From an uncultured Flavobacteriales bacterium (GTDB lineage: Bacteria > Bacteroidota > Bacteroidia > Flavobacteriales_D > Sanyastnellaceae): a DNA stretch of 44,506 bases. Below the pieces are notes generated by a model. That model made no database searches. It had not been told where the DNA came from and worked only from the letters and a program-made list of their open reading frames with translations. Position numbers and translations under genes: made by a program. Below are positions 24,626 to 32,294 of this stretch, piece by piece; positions within the stretch are counted from its first letter, which is position 1; each line of letters begins with the position of its first letter. The DNA lies in NCBI GenBank assembly GCA_938074325.1, contig CALJFZ010000046.1, positions 1-44,506 on the forward strand. Reading direction: 5' to 3'.

Positions 24626-24706
24626 AATTTCCTTACACTAAAGAACACAGAATTCGACCAAAAAGTTGCGTTTGTGCAAAAAGATTGCCGCAGTGTTAAG
24701 GAAATT
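24626..24706. repeat. near-perfect inverted repeat, 14/15 bases, 52-base spacer
   Basis: AATTTCCTTACACT (24626-24639) and AGTGTTAAGGAAATT (24692-24706) are inverted copies differing by one inserted base. They bracket most of the gap between the sugar transporter gene and the 47-residue gene. It could be an operator pair, a long-stem RNA, or the ends of a very small inserted element. No flanking target duplication is visible. Confidence 0.5.
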
Positions 24707-24710
24707 TACA

Positions 24711-24730
24711 AAAACGGCGTCACAAACGCC
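24711..24730 (-). terminator. intrinsic terminator of the sugar MFS gene
   Basis: Read on the minus strand: GGCGT, loop TTGTG, ACGCC, then GTTTTTG. A five-pair GC-rich stem followed by five T, starting 13 bases after the transporter stop codon. Short but correctly placed. Confidence 0.55.
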
Positions 24731-24743
24731 CTGTGACCTGGGC

Positions 24744-26057
24744 TCAACCCGCATTTGCAACGCGGGTAGCGAAGAATTGAATGTAGAAGTAGCACAGCAC
24801 GGGCAAGATGAGCGCAGTAGCAAAACCAAAGCCATCGGCCAACGCACCTACTGCTGGAGGAATGAAGGCACCTCCCACAATGGCTGTGCACAGCACACCG
24901 CTTCCGAGGGGTTTCAGGTCGCCCAATTCACCGATTCCCAACGTAAAAATGGTAGGGAACATGATGCTATTGAACAAGCCAACACCAATGAGCGCCAGCA
25001 GAGCGGTTACACCGTCAGAGATTACACTCAAGATGATCAACGAGGCAGCGCCTAAGGCGAAGAACCCGAGCAATCGACTGGGTGCAATTTTCTGCATCAA
25101 CGCCGACCCAAGGAAACGGCCTACCATGGCGCCGCCCCAATAAAAGGTCAGCAGCGCTCCAATGAGGCCTTTGGCATCCATACCGGCCAACGTTTTACCG
25201 CTAATGCTTGCTGCAATGCCCGCCATGGAAGACAGCCACGGTGTATCCCGGATTATGCCGTCAACGCCCAACTCCAAGCCGTATCCGACCATGTACGACC
25301 CAATGGCGACCTCAGACCCGACGTAAACGAAAATGGCTCCAGCTCCATACCTCAGCGTCCGATTCGACCACACTTGCGCCATTCCGCCGTGGAGATTGCC
25401 GCCCAGGATGCGCGGGAGTTTACTCACTCCAATCAATACAGCGAGAACCAAGAAACCCAATGCCAATGCCACAAACGGTCCTTGCACAGCTGCCGCTTCT
25501 CCCAATCGATACGACTCAAGGTCCGCGACGCTCAAGCCGGCTTGTTCGTCCGCAGATAGAATTTGATCGCTCAGTAAAAAGCTCGCTGCAATGATGGGAG
25601 CCAGCGTCGTGCCCAAAGAGTTAAATGCCTGTGCCAGGTTCAGACGACTCGAAGCCTTTTCAGGCGCTCCCAAAACGGAGATGTACGGATTGGCAGCTAC
25701 CTGCAGAATGGTGATTCCTCCGGCAACAACGAAAAGCGCCATCAAGAACAAAGCGTACATGCGTGTTTCGGCGGCCGGATAGAAAAGCAAGCAGCCAAGA
25801 GCTGCCAACCCCAATCCGACCAGAATGCCTTTTTTGTAGCCAATCCGCTCAATCAGATTTCCACCGGGAATACTGAGGAGGCCATAGGCTGCAAACCAGG
25901 CAAATTGCACGAGACCGGCCTGCAGCAGGTTCAATTCAAAAACATCCTTCAATCGCGGAACTAAGGCATCCACCATGACGGTGATGAAGCCCCACATGAA
26001 GAACAAGGTGGTCACTACGATAAACGGACCACGGAATGAAGAAGGGTTAGCGTTCAT
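24744..26057 (-). CDS. sugar MFS transporter, FucP family
   Basis: Inner-membrane sugar/proton symporter with about 12 membrane segments, 437 residues from the ATG at 26057 (MNANPSSF). Signatures of the fucose/glucose-galactose transporter group: LFFMWGFITVMVDALVPRLKDVF near the N terminus, FFAAYG-like FAWFAAYGLLSIPGGNLIERIGYKKGIL, QVAANPYISVLGAPEKASSRLNLAQAFNSLGTTLAPI, and FYWGGAMVGRFLGSALM. The substrate is a hexose or deoxyhexose by family; no sugar-catabolic genes are nearby to narrow it. A GTG two codons upstream is an alternative start. A -7-like TTTATTTG ends five bases before the ATG. Confidence 0.93.
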   Translation of the reverse strand: MNANPSSFRGPFIVVTTLFFMWGFITVMVDALVPRLKDVFELNLLQAGLVQFAWFAAYGLLSIPGGNLIERIGYKKGILVGLGLAALGCLLFYPAAETRMYALFLMALFVVAGGITILQVAANPYISVLGAPEKASSRLNLAQAFNSLGTTLAPIIAASFLLSDQILSADEQAGLSVADLESYRLGEAAAVQGPFVALALGFLVLAVLIGVSKLPRILGGNLHGGMAQVWSNRTLRYGAGAIFVYVGSEVAIGSYMVGYGLELGVDGIIRDTPWLSSMAGIAASISGKTLAGMDAKGLIGALLTFYWGGAMVGRFLGSALMQKIAPSRLLGFFALGAASLIILSVISDGVTALLALIGVGLFNSIMFPTIFTLGIGELGDLKPLGSGVLCTAIVGGAFIPPAVGALADGFGFATALILPVLCYFYIQFFATRVANAG

Positions 26058-26062
26058 AGCCA

Positions 26063-26070
26063 CAAATAAA
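26063..26070 (-). promoter_or_regulatory. -7-like box of the sugar MFS gene
   Basis: The minus strand reads TTTATTTG, one mismatch to TAnnTTTG, with five bases to the ATG at 26057. Same short spacing as for def, ribB and the ABC importer operon. Confidence 0.35.
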
Positions 26071-26097
26071 GCGAAATATCGCTTGCGGCTGAATCAC

Positions 26098-29000
26098 TTA
26101 GCGCATGAGCTGCAACGTACCGCTGTATTCTTCAGCGTCTGTGTTGTAGCCCTTCAGGCGAATGACCCAATTGTAGATGCCATTCTCAGCGTAATGGGTT
26201 CCGTCTTGAACATCGCCAATCCAAACATCGTCGAGGCTCGTGCTATGGAACACCGTTTCGCCCCAACGGTTCATGATCCACAATTCGTAGTTCATGATCT
26301 GCGATCCGACCACCTTGAATGCATCGTTGATGCCGTCGTTGTTCGGTGTGAAGGCGGTAGGGACGTAGAGCAAGACGGGGCCACGAACGACGGTGTATGC
26401 CTGGTTCGTGCACCCAACCCAACTGGTCACGTCCAAGGTGACGGTGTAATCACTCAAGCCGTCAAAGACGTGGGTCGTCAAGGGCTCATCCGACGTATTT
26501 CCGTCGCCAAAATTCCAGTCGTAGGAATAAGCACCTGGGAACGGTTCCTCTGGCGTTGGAGTCGCTCGGAAAGTATATGAATTCTCATCCAATTCAGACA
26601 TGCTCGCAACGAAGTCGCTGAACAAGTACTGCACCTCGATGTTGGAGTTGGTCTCGATGTTTTCGCCGCAGATGTCGGTGGCAATCACAGGGTACACGGC
26701 CGATTGCAGAGGCGTGATGTACTGGACCGGACCGTAGGCGTTCAAGGTGGGCCAGAAGTACACAAAGCCTTCCTCCCCTCCCATTGCCTCAACTTCCAGT
26801 GAAATTCCATCGCCAGCACAAATGGTGGTCGATGGCGTGATTTCCACAGAAAGTGGAATGTCCGGGATGTGGTAAACGAGTGAATCGTTGTCCGCACCGC
26901 CGCAACCGTCGGTTACTTCTACCGAAACCGGCACCGTGCCGTACGATTGCAGGGTGATATCCGATCCCTGATCGTAGGCCTCGCCGCTCACGAACCAGTC
27001 GTAGACATAGCCGCCCGCACCGCTCACAATGTCAACGGGGATGTTCGTGAAGTCCACACAGCTGGCATAAATGTCCGGTCCCAACTCCACCACCAAAGGC
27101 GGATTATCGATGGTCACGAGTGCACTCGCACTGCCGCTTTGGCCACAACCGTCGTTAACGTCCACCGAGATGGTCGCAGACTCTCCCAACTGGACATCCA
27201 GACTTGATCCCGATTCGTTCATGTTGATTCCGTTTTGGAACCACGTGTAGGTGTAACCACCGCTTCCGCTGGTTACGTTGGCGGTCATGTCGAAAACTTC
27301 CGTGCATGGCCCTACCAACTCTTGCGGCAAACTCACTTCCACGTCCGGAGCTTCGACCACAATCTCAACTGAGGCTGATTCAGTCTGGCCGCAGTTATCG
27401 CTAACCTCCAGGACCAAGGAGGCGTCAGCACTGGTTTGCCAGTTCAATGTCGCATCAAAGTCGAGCCATTGGGTCCCGTTGTACCAAGTGTAGAAAAACG
27501 GAGCCGTTCCAGACGCGGAAGCGCTGACGGTAAATGGATCGTTACACAAGACGTCAACCGTCTCGTCGACCGTGATTTCAATGGGTGGGATGTTGTACTC
27601 GATGTCAATGCTGTCCTGCACTTCGAAGCCGCAACCATCGGTAAGGGTCACGAATACTTCGTCCGCCCCGGCCCATGTACTCAGATCCAATTGAGATGGG
27701 TCAAACCAGGACCCCCACAAGTTTCCACCATCCTGGTCCTCCCATGTGTAGGTGTAGAAACCGTCGCCACCGCTCGCTGTAGACGTGATGGTTGCCGTTC
27801 CGTTGCACTCCAACGTAATGGGACCATCTTCATTGATTTCAATGGCCAAAGGCGGAAATTCAAGGACTTCAATGGATACCTCCACGTCGACCGGGAATTC
27901 CGCCAGGTCACAGGTATCCCCAACCGTCACAATGCACGACCAGTCGTCCAAAGGAGACATCAGCAGGGTGGCTTCATCGTCGCCCTCCGGACACGCCCAG
28001 TCAAACGTGTAGTTGCCATACCCGCCGGTCACGATAGGTCCGACTTCAATTTCATCTCCTTGGCAGATGGTTGCGGAGAAATCAGACACCTCGAATGGAG
28101 GTGGATTCTCTGCAACGTAGAATGTGAAGTAGGTTGTCAATCCTCCTCCGTTGCACGCGGCAACATTTTCAATCTGCATCTCCACTAATTCAGGTCCTTC
28201 GTCGATGCCATCGATTTCTGCGACGAGGTCGAACGAAACGACACTCACGAACGGTTCAAAAACCACCGAATCTGGCAATGGCAGAAGCGATCCGTCTGGT
28301 TGTGGCTGACCGTAGTCAACGCCATTGGTGGCTTCACTGTTGCCGTAATTGATGTAAACCATTTCCTGAATTTCGAGGATGGTTTCGACCGGGCGTTCAA
28401 ACGTGAGGGTTGCCTGACCGCAATCCTCGTAAATGGTGTTGGCTTCCGGCCCTCCCACGTCAATGGCCAAATCAATTTGGACCACCGCATTGGACTCAAA
28501 CGAACCTTCCTCCAATACAACAATGGATTCCAATGCTGTATCGGAACCATCGGCAATGGCCAACTTGATGTGGTATGTCTCACCGCACTCCACGGGGTAT
28601 TCCGCCTTGAAGGGCACGGTGTAACCATTGATGCACACATCTGTTCCTCCTTGGTTGTCAACGTAATACTCCGAATTCGTGCCTGAATTCACGGAAGAAA
28701 TGGTAATGGGCAGGATGGGATCAGTTTCAGGTACGCCGGCGATGTTCACCGCACCATCGGGAAATTCTGCCGGGCTATCGTAAGGCCCCGTGATGCCAGG
28801 TCCACTGAGGAAGAAAGCGAAAACGTCGTTGTACTGCGTGTTGATCCACGTTTCATACTCGTCTGAACCGAAGACGTAATTGAAACTCACCGTATCCCCT
28901 GCTGCGACAAAGTCAAACTCAAGCACACAGCCGTCATTGACTGAGTTCACTGAGAACGATTGACCGATCATGCCCGGAACCGAGTTGGCAATATCGAGCA

Positions 29001-29334
29001 AATCGGGATCATTGAAGCCGTTTCCGAGGCAACCGTCGCAAGTCAAAAATTCATCCGGACATTCAAGATTCTCAGCAACATCGCAGCTCAACACCAATCC
29101 CGAGCTCAGCGAAAAAGTATCCTCGCCTCCTGTGAGGTAGCCCAATTGGTTTGTGCCGCCCTGGTAGGTGATGTTTGATGCCTGAATCCCGCTTCCAAGC
29201 AAGATGTCATTGACATATTCCTCGAGCGTCAAACCAGTTTCGACTTGAAGTTGAGCTTGGACAGGCAGTGCGAAAAACACGGCTGCCAAAGCGGTGAAAA
29301 AGAAGGGTAAAAAGGACGATCGCATTCGGTTCAT
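26098..29334 (-). CDS. large T9SS cargo protein with choice-of-anchor L and gliding-type C-terminal domain
   Basis: A 1078-residue secreted protein. Signal peptide 1-27 (MNRMRSSFLPFFFTALAAVFFALPVQA). Residues ~30-275 form a choice-of-anchor L type domain (LTLEEYVNDILLGSGIQASNITYQG, NYVFGSDEYETWINTQYNDVFAFFLSGPG). The middle (~290-920) holds repeated Ig/SprB-like beta units, most with a TDGCG or SDNCG signature and GGY.Y.W cores. A PKD unit (YDWNFGDGNTSDEPLTTHVF) precedes the C-terminal ~90 residues YVPTAFTPNNDGINDAFKV...MNRWGETVFH...W, the gliding-associated type B sorting domain of type IX secretion. It should be exported across the outer membrane and stay on the surface. No enzyme domain is seen; adhesion is inferred. 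Confidence 0.93.
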   Translation of the reverse strand: MNRMRSSFLPFFFTALAAVFFALPVQAQLQVETGLTLEEYVNDILLGSGIQASNITYQGGTNQLGYLTGGEDTFSLSSGLVLSCDVAENLECPDEFLTCDGCLGNGFNDPDLLDIANSVPGMIGQSFSVNSVNDGCVLEFDFVAAGDTVSFNYVFGSDEYETWINTQYNDVFAFFLSGPGITGPYDSPAEFPDGAVNIAGVPETDPILPITISSVNSGTNSEYYVDNQGGTDVCINGYTVPFKAEYPVECGETYHIKLAIADGSDTALESIVVLEEGSFESNAVVQIDLAIDVGGPEANTIYEDCGQATLTFERPVETILEIQEMVYINYGNSEATNGVDYGQPQPDGSLLPLPDSVVFEPFVSVVSFDLVAEIDGIDEGPELVEMQIENVAACNGGGLTTYFTFYVAENPPPFEVSDFSATICQGDEIEVGPIVTGGYGNYTFDWACPEGDDEATLLMSPLDDWSCIVTVGDTCDLAEFPVDVEVSIEVLEFPPLAIEINEDGPITLECNGTATITSTASGGDGFYTYTWEDQDGGNLWGSWFDPSQLDLSTWAGADEVFVTLTDGCGFEVQDSIDIEYNIPPIEITVDETVDVLCNDPFTVSASASGTAPFFYTWYNGTQWLDFDATLNWQTSADASLVLEVSDNCGQTESASVEIVVEAPDVEVSLPQELVGPCTEVFDMTANVTSGSGGYTYTWFQNGINMNESGSSLDVQLGESATISVDVNDGCGQSGSASALVTIDNPPLVVELGPDIYASCVDFTNIPVDIVSGAGGYVYDWFVSGEAYDQGSDITLQSYGTVPVSVEVTDGCGGADNDSLVYHIPDIPLSVEITPSTTICAGDGISLEVEAMGGEEGFVYFWPTLNAYGPVQYITPLQSAVYPVIATDICGENIETNSNIEVQYLFSDFVASMSELDENSYTFRATPTPEEPFPGAYSYDWNFGDGNTSDEPLTTHVFDGLSDYTVTLDVTSWVGCTNQAYTVVRGPVLLYVPTAFTPNNDGINDAFKVVGSQIMNYELWIMNRWGETVFHSTSLDDVWIGDVQDGTHYAENGIYNWVIRLKGYNTDAEEYSGTLQLMR

Positions 29335-29433
29335 GGTCGGGTCGTTCTAGGTACTGTAATTATACTACCAAAACACCAAACATCCATAAGAACCAAGTGG
29401 TTGCATGCCGTTCGAAGGCATGACATTAAAGCT

Positions 29434-29937
29434 TCAGTCGCGGAAGGCAGTAAGCTGCGCGCTCAACTTCCGACGCGCGTGGAAGATTCGGCTCTTCACT
29501 GTGCCCATGGGAATTCCTAACTCCTCTGCAATTTCGTCGTAGTGGAAGCCTTCCATGAACATGTTAAAGGGGACCTTGAATTCGGGCTTCAAGCCATCGA
29601 TGGCCTCGCGAATGTCCTGCTCATTGATCACTGTCGTAACCGTGTCAGACTGCAATGAGCCAGAGTTGATGTAGTACTGATTGTCAGTGGTATCCAAAAT
29701 GGTGTTTTGGAATTTCTTGCGCTTGTAATTGTTGATGAAGATGTTGCGCATGATCGTGTACAACCACCCTTTGATGTTGGTGCCTTCTTTGAAGTTGTTT
29801 TTGTACCGCAGTGCCTTCACCATGGTGTCTTGAATCAGGTCTTCCGCATCCTGCGAATCGCGTGTAAATCCAATGGCAAAACCTTTCAGAAATTGTCGGT
29901 TGGCGACCAATAACGTGTTGAATTCTACTGTGCTCAT
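29434..29937 (-). CDS. ECF-type RNA polymerase sigma factor
   Basis: A 167-residue sigma-70 family ECF factor. Region 2 (about 5-72) has FAIGFTRDSQDAEDLIQDTMVKALRYKNNF and GWLYTIMRNIFINNYKRKK; region 4 (about 110-160) has LKPEFKVPFNMFMEGFHYDEIAEELGIPMGTVKSRIFHARRKLS with the helix-turn-helix. No anti-sigma gene lies next to it. The MerR-type regulator gene is 149 bases upstream on the same strand. From memory, this pair stands in front of carotenoid genes in many Flavobacteriia; here a T9SS cargo gene follows instead. A hairpin CATGCC/GGCATG at 29404-29422 follows the stop but lacks a T run. Confidence 0.94.
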   Translation of the reverse strand: MSTVEFNTLLVANRQFLKGFAIGFTRDSQDAEDLIQDTMVKALRYKNNFKEGTNIKGWLYTIMRNIFINNYKRKKFQNTILDTTDNQYYINSGSLQSDTVTTVINEQDIREAIDGLKPEFKVPFNMFMEGFHYDEIAEELGIPMGTVKSRIFHARRKLSAQLTAFRD

Positions 29938-29962
29938 GACCTTTTTGTTTAAAGATTCAGGT

Positions 29963-29993
29963 CAAAGATTAAACAGAAATTCCTTCAACGCAA
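29963..29993 (-). promoter_or_regulatory. possible promoter of the ECF sigma gene
   Basis: On the minus strand TTG (29993-29991), 20 bases, then AATCTTTG (29970-29963), one mismatch to TAnnTTTG. It predicts a leader of about 20 bases before the ATG at 29937. AAAGATT also occurs as a direct repeat at 29951-29957 and 29964-29970, which may be an operator for the upstream regulator. Confidence 0.4.
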
Positions 29994-30086
29994 GGTTTTG
30001 TTCAACTTTTATGAAAAAACTTTAAACAGTTTTCAGGAAACCCAGCAAAAACAAGGGTTACAGAGGGACTGACAAGAAATTTTAGC

Positions 30087-30983
30087 CTATGAGAACAGAA
30101 TCTGCGCCAGCCCGGCGCCGTCTGTGACGGTTTTTATGCAATCTGTACCTCCCACTCCTTCGAACACCTTCCCGCCTAGAACAAACTGGTTCTTCGAATC
30201 TGCAAATTCCGAATCAATGAGCTCGACATAAGCAGCGGCCTCGGAAGACGAAGGATGCGTCGTACAATAAGAGACAAAGACGGCGTTTGGAAATTGGTCT
30301 GCGACCGTGATCAGATCAGAAAAAGGAACACTTGCCCCCAGGAAGATGCTCTTCAATCCGTTCAATCTGCACAAGAAGTGAATGAAGAGCAAGCTGATAT
30401 CGTGAATCTCGCGTTCGGGTAGATACAACACCAGCGGGGGATGATCCTTCCGAACTGGGATATCCGACGTTGAGACCGCCGCGTGCAACTCTTGCCGCAT
30501 GAGGTGGCTGATGAAATGCTCCTGCGCTGGGCAAATGGTATTGGTCAACCACAACACACCTATTTGAGAAAGGAAAGGCAGAAAGACGTCCAAGACCGTC
30601 TTATCAAGCCCGTGTTCGGATGTGTAGTCATCCACTATTTTCCGGAAGAGCACCTCATCGTAGTTGAGCATGCTCAATTTCATCTGGCTGAACACCGCGC
30701 TCAAGCCTCCCTCTTCCATCTGCATTTCTTGGACCCGATCAATCAGCGCCTGATCGGACAGTTGAGCGACTTTCGAAATCTTACTCCCGTGGTCAATCAA
30801 GTACCCAACGTTCAGCAACTTCTTTAGGTCCTCCCCGCTGTAATACCGAATGTTGGTGGACGTCCGTTTGGGAGTCAAGAGGTTGTAACGCTGCTCCCAA
30901 GCACGAATCGTATGAGACTTGATGCCCGTGAAGTGCTCCAAGTCTTTGATTGAAAATTGTTGGGCTATCCCTCGTTCCTTCAT
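30087..30983 (-). CDS. MerR-family regulator with CarH-like cobalamin-binding domain
   Basis: A 298-residue regulator. The N terminus (about 8-75) is a MerR winged helix: FSIKDLEHFTGIKSHTIRAWEQRYNLLTPKR, NIRYYSGEDLKKLLNVGYL. The C terminus (~85-298) has the four-helix plus Rossmann layout of the B12-binding domains of CarH/LitR. Three key features match: Trp145 followed after exactly nine residues by Glu155-His156 (W-x9-EH, the cap over the adenosyl group in CarH), and His194 in EIHDIS, the place of the lower-ligand His of DxHxxG (Asp to Glu, Gly to Ser). GASVPFSDL and FVLGGKVF close the fold. It should be a light-sensitive repressor using adenosylcobalamin. I chose the ATG at 30983; a GTG seven codons upstream is possible. 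Divergent from the GlmU-like gene. Confidence 0.9.
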   Translation of the reverse strand: MKERGIAQQFSIKDLEHFTGIKSHTIRAWEQRYNLLTPKRTSTNIRYYSGEDLKKLLNVGYLIDHGSKISKVAQLSDQALIDRVQEMQMEEGGLSAVFSQMKLSMLNYDEVLFRKIVDDYTSEHGLDKTVLDVFLPFLSQIGVLWLTNTICPAQEHFISHLMRQELHAAVSTSDIPVRKDHPPLVLYLPEREIHDISLLFIHFLCRLNGLKSIFLGASVPFSDLITVADQFPNAVFVSYCTTHPSSSEAAAYVELIDSEFADSKNQFVLGGKVFEGVGGTDCIKTVTDGAGLAQILFS

Positions 30984-31042
30984 AATCCTCGGTGCCTCGG
31001 GCACGTTTTAACTACCTACCTTTACGTTGTTACGATTACGCT

Positions 31043-32200
31043 ATGTCCAATCTCGCATTCTTTACCGCTACCCACTGGAACGAACTGTTCCCCTTCGGCC
31101 ATGCCCATCAATCGGGCCTGCTGCGCCTGGGCGCACTCAAGTTGAGCGAATGGTGGTCACGAGAAGCTGCTCGATTTCTCCTGCACAACGAACAAGCCAC
31201 AAAAACAAATGTTCTCGCGGTCATTCAAAACGGGCGCCTCAACGACCGTTGGATCCCCTCCGCATCGGCATTGAATCAATTGGCCGAGCTCCAAATCGGA
31301 CAAGCGCTCTACTCAGGCAACACACTCTTGTTTGAACCGCATGTGAGCGATGATGCCATTGAGCCGATGAACGTCGAGGGGGAAATTGAATACGTGTGCC
31401 ACCCCACAGAAATGTTTACCCAATTGGCGAATTGGCTCGAGCGTCAGCATGAATTCATCATCGAGGCCTGGGAACTGGAAGCGCCCGCACTTCCTGCACA
31501 CGTCACGATTTTGGGCAAAGCAGAGGACATCTGTATTCACCCAAGCGCTGTTGTGAATGCCAGCACCTTGAACACAAGTGCCGGCCCCATCTTCATCGGA
31601 CCGGGTGTTGAGATTCAAGAAGGTTGCCACTTGCGAGGCCCACTCGCCATTGGAGAAGGCACCATCATCAAGATGGGTACACGGATATATGGACCCAGTG
31701 CATTCGGCCCCGAATGCAGGATTGGTGGCGAAGTTTCGAATTGCGTGTTTACAGGCTACAGCAACAAAGGCCACGACGGATTCCTGGGCAATTCGGTCGT
31801 TGGCAAATGGTGCAACCTGGGGGCCGACACGAACTCCAGCAACCTCAAGAGCAACTACGGCCCTGTTCGGCTTTGGAACGAAAGCAAGCAAGACTTCACC
31901 GATAGTGGGCTCCAGTTTTGCGGTGTACTCATGGGCGACCACAGCAAATGCGGCATCAATACAATGTTCAATACCGGCACGGTGGTGGGCGAAGGGTGCA
32001 ACGTCTTCGGGGGTGGCTTTCAGCCTAAGCACATTCCGAGTTTTTCGTGGGGAGGTAGTGACCACTGGACCCTCCATGAATTTAATGCTTTTATCCGCAC
32101 GGCCGAGCGCGTTATGGCGCGTCGAGGGGCAGAACTGACACCGGAAGAAATTGAATTGTGGCGAGCACAACATGCAGCCTCTGCCCCACGTTTGGGTTAA
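31043..32200 (+). CDS. GlmU-like bifunctional UDP-GlcNAc synthesis protein, Bacteroidota form
   Basis: A 385-residue protein with a left-handed beta-helix C-terminal half (about 160-370: IFIGPGVEIQEGCHLRGPLAIGEGTIIKMGTRIYGP, GNSVVGKWCNLGADTNSSNLKSNYGPVRLW) and an N-terminal domain that departs from the usual GlmU nucleotidyltransferase (FTATHWNELFPFGHAHQSGLLRLGALKLSEWW; no GxGTRM loop). This matches the alternative Bacteroidota GlmU family (TIGR03991), annotated as UDP-N-acetylglucosamine diphosphorylase/glucosamine-1-phosphate N-acetyltransferase. The ATG at 31043 is chosen; the frame upstream is non-coding leader. A TACCTTTA box at 31016-31023 is a one-mismatch -7 element. Confidence 0.88.
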   Translation: MSNLAFFTATHWNELFPFGHAHQSGLLRLGALKLSEWWSREAARFLLHNEQATKTNVLAVIQNGRLNDRWIPSASALNQLAELQIGQALYSGNTLLFEPHVSDDAIEPMNVEGEIEYVCHPTEMFTQLANWLERQHEFIIEAWELEAPALPAHVTILGKAEDICIHPSAVVNASTLNTSAGPIFIGPGVEIQEGCHLRGPLAIGEGTIIKMGTRIYGPSAFGPECRIGGEVSNCVFTGYSNKGHDGFLGNSVVGKWCNLGADTNSSNLKSNYGPVRLWNESKQDFTDSGLQFCGVLMGDHSKCGINTMFNTGTVVGEGCNVFGGGFQPKHIPSFSWGGSDHWTLHEFNAFIRTAERVMARRGAELTPEEIELWRAQHAASAPRLG

Positions 32201-32206
32201 GCGGAC

Positions 32207-32232
32207 CTGACAAAAACTGCTGACACATTGTC
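32207..32232. promoter_or_regulatory. CTGACA direct repeats with GACA/TGTC dyad upstream of lon
   Basis: CTGACA occurs at 32207-32212 and 32220-32225 (13-base period), and the second copy forms an inverted repeat GACA-CAT-TGTC with 32229-32232. It lies just upstream of the sigma-54-like element of lon and is a candidate binding site for a stress regulator. Confidence 0.4.
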
Positions 32233-32243
32233 CGAATTGCCGG

Positions 32244-32258
32244 TGGCACGGCATTTGT
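32244..32258 (+). promoter_or_regulatory. sigma-54-like -24/-12 promoter of lon
   Basis: TGGCACGGCATTTGT matches TGGCACG-N4-TTGC except for T in place of the last C. The -24 GG (32245-32246) and the -12 G (32257) are separated by ten bases, the strict sigma-54 spacing. Transcription would start near 32270, about 25 bases before the lon ATG. No TAnnTTTG box is seen here. Confidence 0.5.
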
Positions 32259-32294
32259 CCTAAGTGGGGCCAACGCGAACGAGATTAAGGCGAC

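Noticed and set aside
29404-29422. Hairpin CATGCC/GGCATG after the sigma-factor gene as a terminator
   Set aside because: No T run follows it in the direction of transcription.
30016-30033. AAAACT/AGTTTT hairpin followed by T after the MerR gene as a terminator
   Set aside because: Only A-T and one G-C pair in a very AT-rich stretch; too weak to call.
31313-32254. 313-codon open frame opposite the GlmU-like gene
   Set aside because: It is antisense to a well-conserved beta-helix protein and runs through the lon promoter region.
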